Shown: positions 52,753-63,025 of the stretch, in pieces
Layout of the letters: each line of letters opens with the position of its first letter
How positions within the stretch are numbered: position 1 is the stretch's first letter
Source: Polytrichum commune
Taxonomy: Eukaryota > Streptophyta > Polytrichopsida > Polytrichales > Polytrichaceae
Reading direction: 5' to 3'
NCBI GenBank assembly: GCA_950295325.1
Contig: OX485803.1
Span: forward strand, 7,626,001 to 7,690,000
Length of the DNA: 64,000 nt
The notes under the pieces: generated by a model
What the model saw: only the letters and a program-made list of their open reading frames with translations
What the model was told of the DNA's origin: nothing
Databases searched by the model: none
Translations under genes and position numbers: made by a program

Positions 52753-54121
52753 TTGTTGGTTCTCCCCATCCATTTAACAACAAGCTTATCATCATAAGTA
52801 TGGAGGAGGTACTCACAATGGCAACAAAGTGGAATCTTGTGCGGATTTAATTATAAGGTTCAATTCAATGTTGGTCGAGCATCGTTTTTCTTCTTCCTCG
52901 TATTTCATTTTTTACTTTATTTAAGCCCATGTGGGAGTCACTGGTAGAGTTATGCGAGAACTCTCTCCAAGAGGGACAAAACTGCAAGTTTGATGAAGTT
53001 CTTCAAGATTTATTTATTCATTTATTATTACTTATTAAGAGCTCGTTAGCTTGTCATGTGTTGGAGTGGGTGAAGGCTAGGGGCACCAAATGGACATATG
53101 GTGAGCTGCACTTGGCTCCCCATATAATTCTTAAACACATCATTCTCATGGCACACAATTTTGGTTGGTGCAATTGGGTGCTTTTGCCATATTGATTTAG
53201 GTTGGTTCAATTTTTAACAAATTGTGTCCAATAATCTTCGTACCACCTCACAAGTGTATGTGGTATATTCTTTTGTGGAGAATAGATTGTGCTACAAATT
53301 ATTAATAACAACAACGTAATGTTTTTGAGGGAAAATTAGTCTTTCTATACATATTTCCACTGTTCACAATAGCAAACATTATGAGTGTAATTATGTGTTT
53401 AGAGGAGGTTCCTATCTGAAACTCAAATACGACGAACGTTTGCTTGCATTAGCACGATACCGTGAATGAAAAATTGTACACGTGGACAAGACAAAAGGGG
53501 TTTTCTACATACGAGTGTACCTCTCACCTTTTCATGTGAACATATTTACACCCTCTATGTTTGTGATTATTTCATCTCAGGTGCATCTTGCCAAGCAATT
53601 GGGATATTTGAAACACATTTTGGTGCCTATTCAAGTAATATAATAGCATCCAACGTTCTATTTTAAGACATTCGTTTGGATGAAGGAGAGGTACACTCGT
53701 ACCCGAGAATTTGGTTATCGGCCAATAACATAAACAACCAATGCTCTTCATTGATCTCTTTATGTTTGTCCTCTTTCTATCGTCCTTTGCCAACGAGGGA
53801 ATGCATGTGAGCCTTATAAAAGTGTTCATGCTGTTAATAGTCATTAGATAGTTGTTGGGGTGCGTGCCATATACTAGGACGAGCCAAAAAACGTGCTTTA
53901 TAACAATTTCCAACTCCATAGATTGGTCCAACATTTCAGAATTCATGTGGAACCACTAATACAAATGTATATCTTGGTCATAGTTATGATCGTATTGAGA
54001 TTATTATTGTGCTCGCAAATTTAAAAGTATTTTATGATACCGACTATTTTCATCACATTCATCATGAAAGAAAAACATGTGATTTCACACACAAGCTGAA
54101 GGTGTGACCGTGTACTTGTGA
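52753..54121. other. Gene-free stretch
   Basis: Open stretches 52929-53195 and 53572-53946 have no known domain and no matching copy elsewhere in the window. Confidence 0.35.
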
Positions 54122-54323
54122 GGGCCCCTTCATTCTCATCAAAGGTCGTACTATTGACATGATTTGTCATGTAGAAATCCATGTAGACTTTTCAACCACA
54201 AATTTTTTTTTGAGCTCTTAAACCTCACAACTCTAGCGTGAATTGAACTTGGCATTTTCAACGAATGAGGGATCTTAGAATGCAATGATGACTAGACTAT
54301 TAGTCTCGTGTGTGAAGTGACCC
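54122..54323. mobile_element. Small GGGCC-type MITE
   Basis: About 200 bp with left end GGGCCCCTTCATTCTC and right end GTGTGTGAAGTGACCC. Flanks are TGA and TTA, so a T-W-A-like duplication is not exact. It contains GTAGAAATCCATGTAGAC, which is also present in the 179-bp units at 57045-57735. Confidence 0.45.
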
Positions 54324-56063
54324 TTATAACCATCCTCTTCATTGCTATTATAAAAATGCCACATCATCAAGGTTCCTCCTCACACCGGTTAAGGCATTGC
54401 GGCCGTATTTCCAACTCCAAGTATAAATTTGGCGTTGTTGTCCAAAGTTAGTTCATTAGCACTAAGGTGCCCAATTTGAGGGTACTTTCAACTCCCACTA
54501 GAGATTGCACGCCCTGTATCATAATTTGGGTTCATTAGCACTGAGGCATGACATTGTGGCCCTTATTTGTGATCACTTCCAACTCCAAAGGAATTTTTGG
54601 TTGTGGATCCAATTGGGGATTGTCTTGTTTGGGTAGCAATTGTGGACAATGAAGATTGTCAAATACAATTTCCATAAGTAAAGTTGATGCACAAAAGTTG
54701 TAAGAGGTCACTCTAGTGAAGATTCTCTTCCTCAAAAAGATACCTTATAAGACCTCCCAACTTTGTTAACTATTGAACCTAGAGTGGTTAACACATTTGA
54801 GCACATATGTGAATCTTTGTGTAGGATGTGTTTGTTTGGTATCCATTTGGAACTACAAGCCTTGCCATACATAGACTCAATTATAAAGTCGAAAAGAGCA
54901 ACCAACACAAGGCCTACGTAGAATGCCATAAATACTTAGAAGAAGGGAAAGTCAAATACAAGGGATCCATTTTGCAACAAAAGCAAAGTATTAATCCAAT
55001 CACATGGCTTTGTGAAAAATTGTGGCCGCATTTGTGCAAAGGATACGTCTTCGTGAAGTAGGTTGCTCTCTATACATGTGCATGCAACCACCAAGCCATT
55101 TCTCAAGCATCTAAGTGTTGTGGTGACTAACCCTTTTATTTCCAAGCATCCAAACCTTTTGGTGACCAACCTGCTCCATATGGTGGGATGGGGATTCTTC
55201 ATATGTGGGTTGTATATGCAGAGGGAAAGAAAAGAACATTAATGTCTTAATTATTGGTCATTGATTTGTGTGAGTGTGTGGACCGCGTGGAAGAAGAGCT
55301 TGTAGGTCTTGAGGGGGGGGGGGGGTGGACTCTTCATTGTAAATCCAAATGGAATGTGTGGGTCGCTATGAAATTAAACACCCTATAGACGAGAAGTTTA
55401 AGAGAGGAAAACAAATGTATACGTACTAACAACATGCTAGAAAATGGACTCATGTATTTATACTAAGCTTTTCAATGTAATGTAATAAATGCCTTCACTA
55501 CATATACAAAATGTAAATCTTGACTTAAATAAGCATTTATAGCATATGAAACCCACTTTCACTTTCCAATAAGAAAGTCATTAAACATTTTGCCATAGCA
55601 TGTAACTTAACGCTTGCATCAAGAAAAACAAAGACAATAGCACAATAACTTAGCCACAATCCCAAGAGCAGAACTCAAGGGAGCCCACGAGGCTTCAATT
55701 TATAGAAACCTAGAACCCACATGCAAATCCCAACAAGAATGGACAAGATGGCCATTGAGGACTTTTATCATATGACAACAATGGATGAAAATGTGAATTG
55801 GATGGAACTAGCACGTTTATTGTCAATATTCCTCTAAACCCTAAGGGCCCCCTTTCGTACATCAACCTTTGCTTCAACATTCTTAATAGCCTATTTACAT
55901 GTACACAACTAGAGAAAAAAAAACCTCTTCTTTATGTATACTATGTACACTAAATTCTTAAAAGAATACCCCTGCTTACACTCACCTTAAGTTCATACGT
56001 GGTATGAAGAGTCCACCCTTGGGTTGTAGGTGAACTGCAACCCACATTTGGATAGGAGCCCCG
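54324..56063. other. Gene-free stretch
   Basis: A G-run at about 55313-55325 is the only notable feature. The open stretch 54828-55061 has no recognisable domain. Confidence 0.35.
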
Positions 56064-56374
56064 TAGTTTAGTGTCACCAACACTAAATGTTGACCCAACA
56101 TTATTTGTCATTCCGTGTAATTTTTTTTGGGATTATAGATTTACAGTGTTGCGATTATTGTGACTTACCAAGTGATTTTCTATCCAAATTCCAATCATCC
56201 ATGACAATATTGCATCCCAAGTTGCTGGCAAGAGAAGGTAGGGTTTTGGCCAATGGTTGAACTCATCCATCATCCATGACAATATTTGCTCAATTACTCA
56301 AAAGAAGTGTCTTCTGTAAAGTTACCCTAGTGACATGAAACGCCATACGACACTAAATATCATATTGAGTGTAG
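56064..56374. mobile_element. CTACAC-type MITE, 5'-truncated, LINE-free (empty-site) copy
   Basis: Collinear with 38467-39597 minus the LINE: shared TAGTGTCACCAA, GACCCAACATTA, AATCATCCATG, AAGTTG and GACAAGAGAAGG-like blocks. The right end is ATTGAGTGTAG. It provides the pre-integration state of the site into which LINE copy 3 inserted. Confidence 0.6.
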
Positions 56375-56717
56375 ATGCCTAGTTTAGTAATGGGTGCTAA
56401 TGAATCGAGTGTTGACCTAAAATCTATCACAAGACAACAACAAAAAAGAAAAAAAGAAAAGAAAACGTTTGGATGGTAGGGGACCCAAAAGGAGATGACT
56501 GCATAGTAATAGGGAGGGACCCTCTACTGGGATTGGGTGCAAAATTAACAAGGGGATAGAAAGGAGGGCGAGGCGCAGGAGACACGGACGCAACTGGAGC
56601 GCAAAAGCGGGAAAAGGAGCGAGAAAGCGGAGGCAAAAGAACAGTTTCGGCAGGAGTTCGGTTTGCAATACATGGGTTAACTTAGTGGAATCTGAGAGGC
56701 GAGAGAGCTAGAGACTA
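56375..56717. other. Stretch between MITEs
   Basis: GA/TC-biased sequence (56440-56670) with overlapping open stretches on the minus strand. It is low complexity and not supported as a gene. Confidence 0.35.
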
Positions 56718-57745
56718 GGGCCACTTGACACACAAGCCAAGAGCCGTGACCATGGGATTGTGAGAGTCCGAAAGAAAGTGCCCAAAGGCTGTCCCATGAC
56801 ACTTCCAATATCATGTACTGTGGACACGGGCTCTCAAGTGTGGCGTGAAAGTCATATGTAACCGGACCCTCAATCATACGCTATTTCAATGAATTTCTAT
56901 TCATGCGGAGGTCTTCATACATGATAAAACATATAAAAATAAACGGTTGTGAGATTTTGCAGTGCGATGTCTTCTTGGTTTTGTCTTAGACCTAGCTTCA
57001 AGAGACGGTTTTTGAAATTATTCCAAGCGATCACGAAACATGATCCATTTGATGCCATGTAGACTTTACATCCATCTTGCATTCACTTACTATGTTGGTC
57101 CCTCAAGTGTAGTGTGAAATGAACTTGGACTGGCTCCGGCCTTTCCACCAACGAGAGTGCTTGAAGTGCAACAGTCACAGGCCCTCGGTCTTGTTGCCCT
57201 TAAAAAAAGGAATGTTTGATGCCACGTAGAAATCCATGTGGGCTTTACATCCATCTTGCGTTCACTTACTCTGTTGGACCCCCAAATGTAGTGTGAAACG
57301 AACTTGGACCAACTCTGCCTTTTCCACCAATGAGAGTGCTTGAAGTGCAACGGTCACATGCCCTTGGTCTCATTGCCCTTAGAGAAAGGAATGTTTGATG
57401 CCACGTAGAAATCCATGTGGGCTTTACATCCATCTTGCGTTCACTTACTCTGTTGGACCCCCAAATGTAGTGTGAAACGAACTTGGACCAACTCTGCCTT
57501 TTCCACCAATGAGAGTGCTTGAAGTGCAACGGTCACATGCCCTTGGTCTCATTGCCCTTAGAGAAAGGAATGTTTGATGCCACGTAGAAATCCATGTGGG
57601 CTTTACATCCATCTTGCGCTCATTTACTCTGTTGGACCCCCAAGTGCAGTGTGAAGCGAACTTGGACCAACTCCGCCTTTTCCACCAATGAGAGTGCTTG
57701 AAGTGCAATGGTCATGGGCTGTCAGGCTCATGTGGGAAGTGACCC
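56718..57745. mobile_element. Expanded GGGCC-type MITE with internal tandem array
   Basis: 1028 bp, left end GGGCCACTTGACACAC, right end GTGGGAAGTGACCC. Its left half is the inverse of 7234-6890 in the MITE at 6735-7234; the right half is expanded by a tandem array (57045-57735). Flanks do not show an exact duplication. Confidence 0.6.
57045..57735. repeat. 179-bp tandem array inside a MITE
   Basis: One shorter unit (57045-57210), two full units starting GATGCCACGTAG at 57211+ and 57390+, and a final unit from 57569. The full units are almost identical (period 179 bp), so the amplification is recent compared with the age of the MITE. The overlapping minus-strand ORFs of 86-87 residues are products of the repeat. 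Confidence 0.85.
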
Positions 57746-57748
57746 TTT

Positions 57749-58131
57749 GGGCTGGTTCCCACGGGGTGCCAAGTCCCAAGTCACTTGAGGTCAATCCGTA
57801 CAATCTTAGCCATTGAGAGCATGAAAGTTGGGACTTACCACTTCACAGAGGGTCTCAAGTCCTAAGTCATGAGTACGACATGAATGCCTACATGGCAACA
57901 CTTTTTGGAGGCTCGGCTCGGGATTTGTGCTGAGAGTTGGGTCATGCAAGAAACTCGATCCGACTCTCAACACAAGTCCCTGTGAACATATTCTCATGAC
58001 ATAATCAAGCTCCGACTTCAACGATAGTTCACCATGTTTCAATGGTTTGTTGAGGCTCAAAAGTTGGGACTTTGCCTCCATGTTGGGACTTGCTAAGCTG
58101 AGTGGGACTGGGAGCCCATGTGAAGCGGCCC
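57749..58131. mobile_element. GGGCC-type MITE, second copy of the 49290 family
   Basis: 383 bp, collinear with 49290-49678 (CCAAGTCACTTGAGGTCAAT, TTGAGAGCATGAAAGTTGGG, CTCAAAAGTTGGGACTTTGCC). Left end GGGCTGGTTCCC, right end GTGAAGCGGCCC. No exact duplication. It ends directly before the host gene's leader. Confidence 0.6.
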
Positions 58132-58134
58132 TCA

Positions 58135-59936
58135 GCGAGAGAGGAGCGAGAGGCAGTCAGTTGATGAGGAAAGGAAAGGACAGGAAAGGAAAGGAAAGGC
58201 AAGGCAAAGGAGCGGGAGCGCCGAGTGTCTGACGGCAGCGGCGATGGCGGTGGTCACCACACCCGACATGCCTCCCTCCTCCAACCCTCCGCCTGACCCT
58301 TCTTTCCTTCCTTCCTTCCCGCGCTCCCACCCATGATCCGGCCGCGACCTCTTCCACTGGCCGCCCCGCCCCCTCCTGATGATGCCAATGCATGACTCGC
58401 AAGATCTTTATGGCCCTCTGCTCCCTGCCGCACCAGTTTGAGCTCACTGACTGTCTCGTGAGTCAGTCACAGTCAGTCAGTGTGTGGATCCGCCGTTATT
58501 CAGTCAACCCATCTGAGCTCCCGAGCGGCCTTGGGTACCGTACCCGGAGTGGCTGGGTTGATTGGATCCGGATTCAGTTTGAACAAAAATTACAAACATT
58601 GTAGCAGATTCATGTGCAAGTTGTAACAGTTTGTCGGCCGAATTGCCCAGGAAGGTGGGGAGTGAAGAGATCATCAGTGTGATCTTATTAGTTTCGTGGC
58701 ATTGCATTCGCGGCGGTTTGGGGAGAGTGAGATATTGGGGGAAGCGAATATCAGTGCGCCGATATGCATTGAATGTGAGATCATTCCAGTGCTGATGGTG
58801 CAACACGGGTGAAATGGATCAGTAGCTCTGCATTCGTATCTGGTGGTTTGTGTACGAGGCTTTGAATCTACTTTCGGATCTGGTGGGGCTTGCAGGAGTG
58901 GTCGTTGCCAATGCCAGACGAGACAATGCCGGTGGATTCATAGGCTTCCGCATTGGGAGGTTCAGGTAGTTGCATTTCTTCTTTCGAACTGGCGATATGA
59001 ATCTACTTCTTGAAAGAGTAGTCTGGCGAGAACAGGAACTAGTTAACCTCCCCTCGTATGAATGATGTGTGTCTTAAACACGAAATTGGAGTGTCATGTT
59101 GGGGGATGTTTTTAGAAATATGATGCTAAGCGTGGAAGTCGCTTCTGCGATTTCCCAGAGAGTGCATTGCTTCTCCTGATTACTGTGGATCTGGATGAAG
59201 TCACATTTCTTTGCGACTTGATGTCTGATGGAGCAAGTAACTCGCTCTGATCAAGTGATTTTAAAGACTATCCTTGTTCAAGCTTGATGTGAATCGGTTT
59301 TCCTTGGATCTAGCAGAATTTGTCGAAGGGATTCGCTGCAGCTGCTTTGGCATGGTACATTACAAGGCCTGGTAAAGAGGGGAGCTTCACACAAGTGTGA
59401 GGTTTATAAAAGGTTTAACGTCGAACCGTCAGGGTTTATCCAGGAGTTGAATCTCGCATAGTTATCAGTCAGTTTGGCCGACTGAAAGATATTTAGGTGC
59501 CATGGATCTGCCACCTCGCTCATCGAGGTTTGTCACGAGGCGTATTCCCAAATCTCTGTATAATGTTTTCTTCGACACGCAGTTCGTCCGTTACTAACCC
59601 TCTCTCCATGTCGAAATCAACCAAGGCCGAATTCAAGCTCCGGGAAGGAAGAAAGGGAGTGAACATTAAAAGACGGGCCAGTTGTTGAGAATGCTCACGA
59701 ATATGAGGTCATATGCCTCGAAGTGATCTAAGAGCGTATGAACATCATGCGAGATAGCTTCCCCACGAGCTCCACCTTCGAGCTGCTGGAAGTTCGTCAC
59801 CTGCTTCCATAAATTTCCAAACGACAAGTTTGTCACACTGGGCTGCAAGTTGAGAGCGCTGGAGTCCTCATCGCCTGAGAATAATTCTTCGGAGGTCTGC
59901 TCCAAGGTTTGCAAGGGGTTGCGAACTTTGGCCAGG
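58135..59936 (+). promoter_or_regulatory. Promoter/5' leader region of the DUF688-type gene
   Basis: GC rises sharply here compared with upstream DNA. The leader holds a purine tract (58167-58200, GGAAAGG units) and a complementary pyrimidine tract (58297-58320, CCTTCC units), an upstream ORF in good context (58244-58336), a good donor-like TCGTGAGT at about 58456, an acceptor-like GCTTGCAGGA at about 58894 and a donor-like TTCAGGTAGTTG at about 58963. Leader introns are therefore likely but cannot be fixed. Two further short frames start at 59502 (30 codons) and 59608 (27 codons). The main frame is open upstream to 59742 without an ATG. Confidence 0.45.
58244..58336 (+). other. Upstream ORF, 30 codons
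   Basis: ATG in strong context (GCGATGG). It starts M-A-V-V-T-T-P-D-M and is then Pro/Ser-rich, ending TGA at 58334. It lies between the complementary purine and pyrimidine tracts. It could be a translational-control uORF, or the first coding exon if spliced in frame; undecided. Confidence 0.35.
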
Positions 59937-61442
59937 ATGATCGTGACCGGGTCCGATCCGGCCCGGGACTCGGAATCATCCGAGTTTTCCGACTCCTCCG
60001 ACATTGTGGGCACCCCTGGCGTGGTCCCCTTCACATGGGAGGAGCAGCCGGGTCGCCCCAAGGGCCCAGGTGAAGCAATCTTCGAATCGGTGCTCACGAC
60101 GACATCAAACTCATCGATGTCATCGGTGCGGGAGCCCACGGTGATTTCTTCAAGGGATCATCAGCCTGGACCACCTGGAGGCATTGTTCACCAGGTGGCT
60201 CTCGAAACATCTTCCGCAAGCAGTGATGATGATGGCCCATCCGCAAGGATCATGAGCCTAAATCTCCGTGCAAGCCTGATGGGAGTGCACATCCTGGACG
60301 ACGAAACTGAGATGTTCTTCAGCCGGCAGGTTAGCAATGCGAGCAACAACACGAACACAAACACTAACCCTAACGGCACACCGTTTCGGTCTTCCACCAC
60401 GGGCGCGACGCCATTCAAGTGGGAGATGGAGCCTGGGAAGCCGTTTGATCCGGCGCCGAGGGCTGAGCCTTTGCGAGTGGGGCCTTTGATTCCACCTCCA
60501 GGGAGCCGACCGACGAGTGGGATTCTTTATCCTGGCCAATTCAATCTGGGGCCAGAGTCTGCGACGCAGCAGTACGCAAGTGCGGGGACACCGATGTCGG
60601 AGAAGATTTTCAAGAAACTCGCGGGGCAGTCGAGAATGGGGGGTAACACTACCACCACATTGCAAGTTGACGGTGTGAAGATCATGCGGAAGCGTGGGAG
60701 TAGTTCAACTGAGACTCTGGATAGGCATTTTGGTCACTATGGGTATGATCTCAAGTACGAAACGGAGTCTGTGTCACCGACAAGCACTTTAGATCACAAT
60801 GAATCGGAGTCTTCGCCTTCTTCATCCGAGAGGTACTACCCTTCGAGACACCATCGGAACTTCAAAGTTGGAGTGGGTGCCTGTAACACACCGGTGACAA
60901 CAACCCGTCCTTCTTCGCAGCTTGCGCAATGCTTGCTGTCGCTCACGGCTATGGCGGATGACACCACTGATGAAGATGACATCATTTTCGAACAGCCCAG
61001 TACGACTGCTCCAATCATGTGGCAGCCTCAAGAGAATCCTGGTGAACCATTGCATGGAGATTGGCCTATTGTGCAATACGCAAAACCGACTAAACCCACA
61101 CACCGGAGGGCCAAGAATACCAACTCCCCTACCCGAACTCACGAAAGGTGGTCGTCGAATAGCAGCTCCTGGAACCTTTCTCTGCTTCAGAAGCCCGGGA
61201 AAGTTGCAGTTACCAATGTCGTCGCTCGATCCGCCACGAAGCAACCTAAGGGTCAGTCTTCGAGGCATCACATCTACCATGGTACCATCCTTCGGGAGGT
61301 GCCGAGCACTTCTGGTGCTGCTGTCCTTACATATGATCGCAGCGGTGATGTGTATGGTCGGCACCGGTGGGAGAGGGATTCCTCCGGTTCGTTGCCGAGT
61401 GTAGATGAGCTCGGCTTCGAGGCTTATGATCGACCCGAAGAG
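59937..61442 (+). CDS. DUF688-type plant protein, exon 1
   Basis: First in-frame ATG of a 531-codon open frame; 502 residues from this start. Function unknown. Three copies of the family's motif: P-F-T-W-E-E-Q-P-G-R-P-K (residues 31-42), P-F-K-W-E-M-E-P-G-K-P-F (159-170) and a decayed P-I-M-W-Q-P-Q-E-N-P-G-E-P (359-371). The rest is Ser/Thr/Pro/Asn-rich and probably disordered. There is no signal peptide or membrane segment. The exon ends in phase 0 at GAG|GTATTT (61442). Combined with exons 2 and 3 the protein is about 734 residues. GC content and codon use differ clearly from the surrounding transposons, as for a single host gene. The natural start may lie in an upstream exon, since the frame is open back to 59742. 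Family assignment rests on motif memory. Confidence 0.65.
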
Positions 61443-61747
61443 GTATTTCTTTACATCTTCAACATCTTGCACGTCGTGTAGCACATTCGAGTGTGCAATT
61501 AGGAAACTTGGTAGTTTTTGTATTTCTGAATTGCATTGTTGACTTTCGAAAACTTCTCGTTGCTGTTCTAGTAGAGGTTATTTATGGGGTTTTACATCTT
61601 CCACCTTTTGATCCTTGTACCATATTCTTCATCTGCAATGAAGATGTGGGTAGTTTTTGAGGTGATTCTGGTTTGGATTTTGGAGGGTTTTGGAAACCCC
61701 CTGCTGCTGTTCTAATAGAGATTATTCATGCGCTTCTACTCTAGCAG

Positions 61748-62293
61748 GTGGTCCACACAGTGGACGAAGAAGATTTTCCATTCTCTCCAATTGCTTCCTC
61801 CTTTGTCTTCGGTGAACGTAACAACTCTGTCGAATTCTCTCAACGAGGTGCGAAGGGGATTCCGAAAGCCGTCGGACCCATCGTCCAAGAGTTTAACTCG
61901 CCGCTGCACTACGAAATGCACGAGTTCCGGGACTCCATGTCCAAAACGAGTGATGATTCTCTCACTTACTCTCTTGAAGGAGGCCTCCTGCAGCCCGACC
62001 AACAATGGGTCCCGGCCAGGAGTTTCCATTACATCAAAACTGGCAATGGCGTCGAAATCGTAGAGTTGGGATGCTCCAGCCGCGTCTTCAATGGCTACCT
62101 CGAGGTCAACCATTCGGGAAGGTTCAGCATCGACCTTCAAAGGGGGCCGAGGCTGGAGCGCCACCGGAATGCGAGAAACACCGGTGACAAGACCCCCGAA
62201 GTCTTGCTGAGGATCGTCAAAGAGGCCAATGACATGAACCACAAGAAGCGTACTAACGCCAAATATGGATGTTTCTCTCAATGCAAATGCCTG
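61748..62293 (+). CDS. DUF688-type plant protein, exon 2
   Basis: Acceptor CTCTAGCAG|GTGG gives phase 0 in continuity with exon 1: V-V-H-T-V-D-E-E-D-F-P-F-S-P. 182 residues, including a Cys-containing end K-Y-G-C-F-S-Q-C-K-C-L. The open frame runs on to 62392, but that extension is AT-rich and hydrophobic; a donor CTG|GTATAC at 62293 in phase 0 is preferred because it joins exon 3 in frame. Confidence 0.55.
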
Positions 62294-62872
62294 GTATACA
62301 TCTCGTATACCAGTCAACTCCTCAATATAATTTCCGTCTTAGTTCTCTTGCTCTCAGTCACATTCATTTACCTTTCTATCTTCGCCATTTAGCTCGTCTC
62401 TACATACCTCTCAAGTTCTAGCCCAACAAGTTAAACCATGCATAATGTTGATACATGGCCTTCAGGATTTTTCGTTGCTAACGCAACATTAATTAGCTAA
62501 TGATTCGTTTGATGTTATTTCAGTTCAAAATATTAGCGTATTATGTCTTGCAAGTAGAAAATCTACGAAATGAAAGATTGAAATTGCAACCTCTTTATTA
62601 ATTCAGTGTTGTAGTTTGATGTGATTGAATGAGTACTAATTTATCAGTGTTGGTGTATTGAAGTTAGAGGTTTTTGATAAGTTCACTGTTCCTGTGTATC
62701 TGGATAAGCAATTCTTGTCGGAGATCCGCATATGGCTCGTGTGCACATTAATGCAACAGTTGTACTCTGCTTCTTGCAATTTTCAGAGGGCATCTCTTGC
62801 CATGAATTCACCACAAATTCTGGTCTTCGAGTTTTACTGACACCCGAAACGTATTTGCGTGGTGTTTTGCAG

Positions 62873-63025
62873 CCGGTTCCTAAGAAGGGATTTCTAGGCA
62901 GATGCTTGACGTCAAACCAGAGGCCAAGGCTTGCTGTCGCCAACAGCTTCGAGGCGCGGTTGGGATCCCGTTCTCTGGGGTCAGTCGGCGACAAACACCC
63001 CAGAGGTCCGTTTCAGTTCTTCTGA
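62873..63025 (+). CDS. DUF688-type plant protein, exon 3 (predicted)
   Basis: Acceptor GTGTTTTGCAG|CCGG. Phase 0, 50 codons and TGA at 63023-63025, starting P-V-P-K-K-G-F-L-G-R-C-L. Cys-rich ends followed by P-V-P occur at the C-terminus of related plant proteins as far as I recall. The alternative is that the protein ends at 62392 and this is untranslated. Confidence 0.45.
   Translation, partial: PVPKKGFLGRCLTSNQRPRLAVANSFEARLGSRSLGSVGDKHPRGPFQFF

Noticed and set aside
57090-57708. Three overlapping 86-87-residue minus-strand ORFs as a protein family
   Set aside because: They are the same frame read through three copies of the 179-bp DNA repeat inside a non-coding MITE.
57045-57735. CRISPR-like repeat arrangement
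   Set aside because: Units are long and contiguous with no spacer structure, in a plant-like genome; ordinary tandem array.
59666-60139. 157-residue minus-strand frame opposite the start of the host gene
   Set aside because: The plus strand carries the family motif P-F-T-W-E-E-Q-P-G-R-P-K and splices in frame; the minus frame has no motif.
61736-62317. 193-residue minus-strand frame opposite exon 2
   Set aside because: Antisense shadow of a GC-rich exon; no domain and no splice continuity.
62732-63025. Separate small gene of 97 residues
   Set aside because: The second half is better explained as exon 3 of the upstream gene (phase 0, good acceptor at 62871-62872); the first half has no support.
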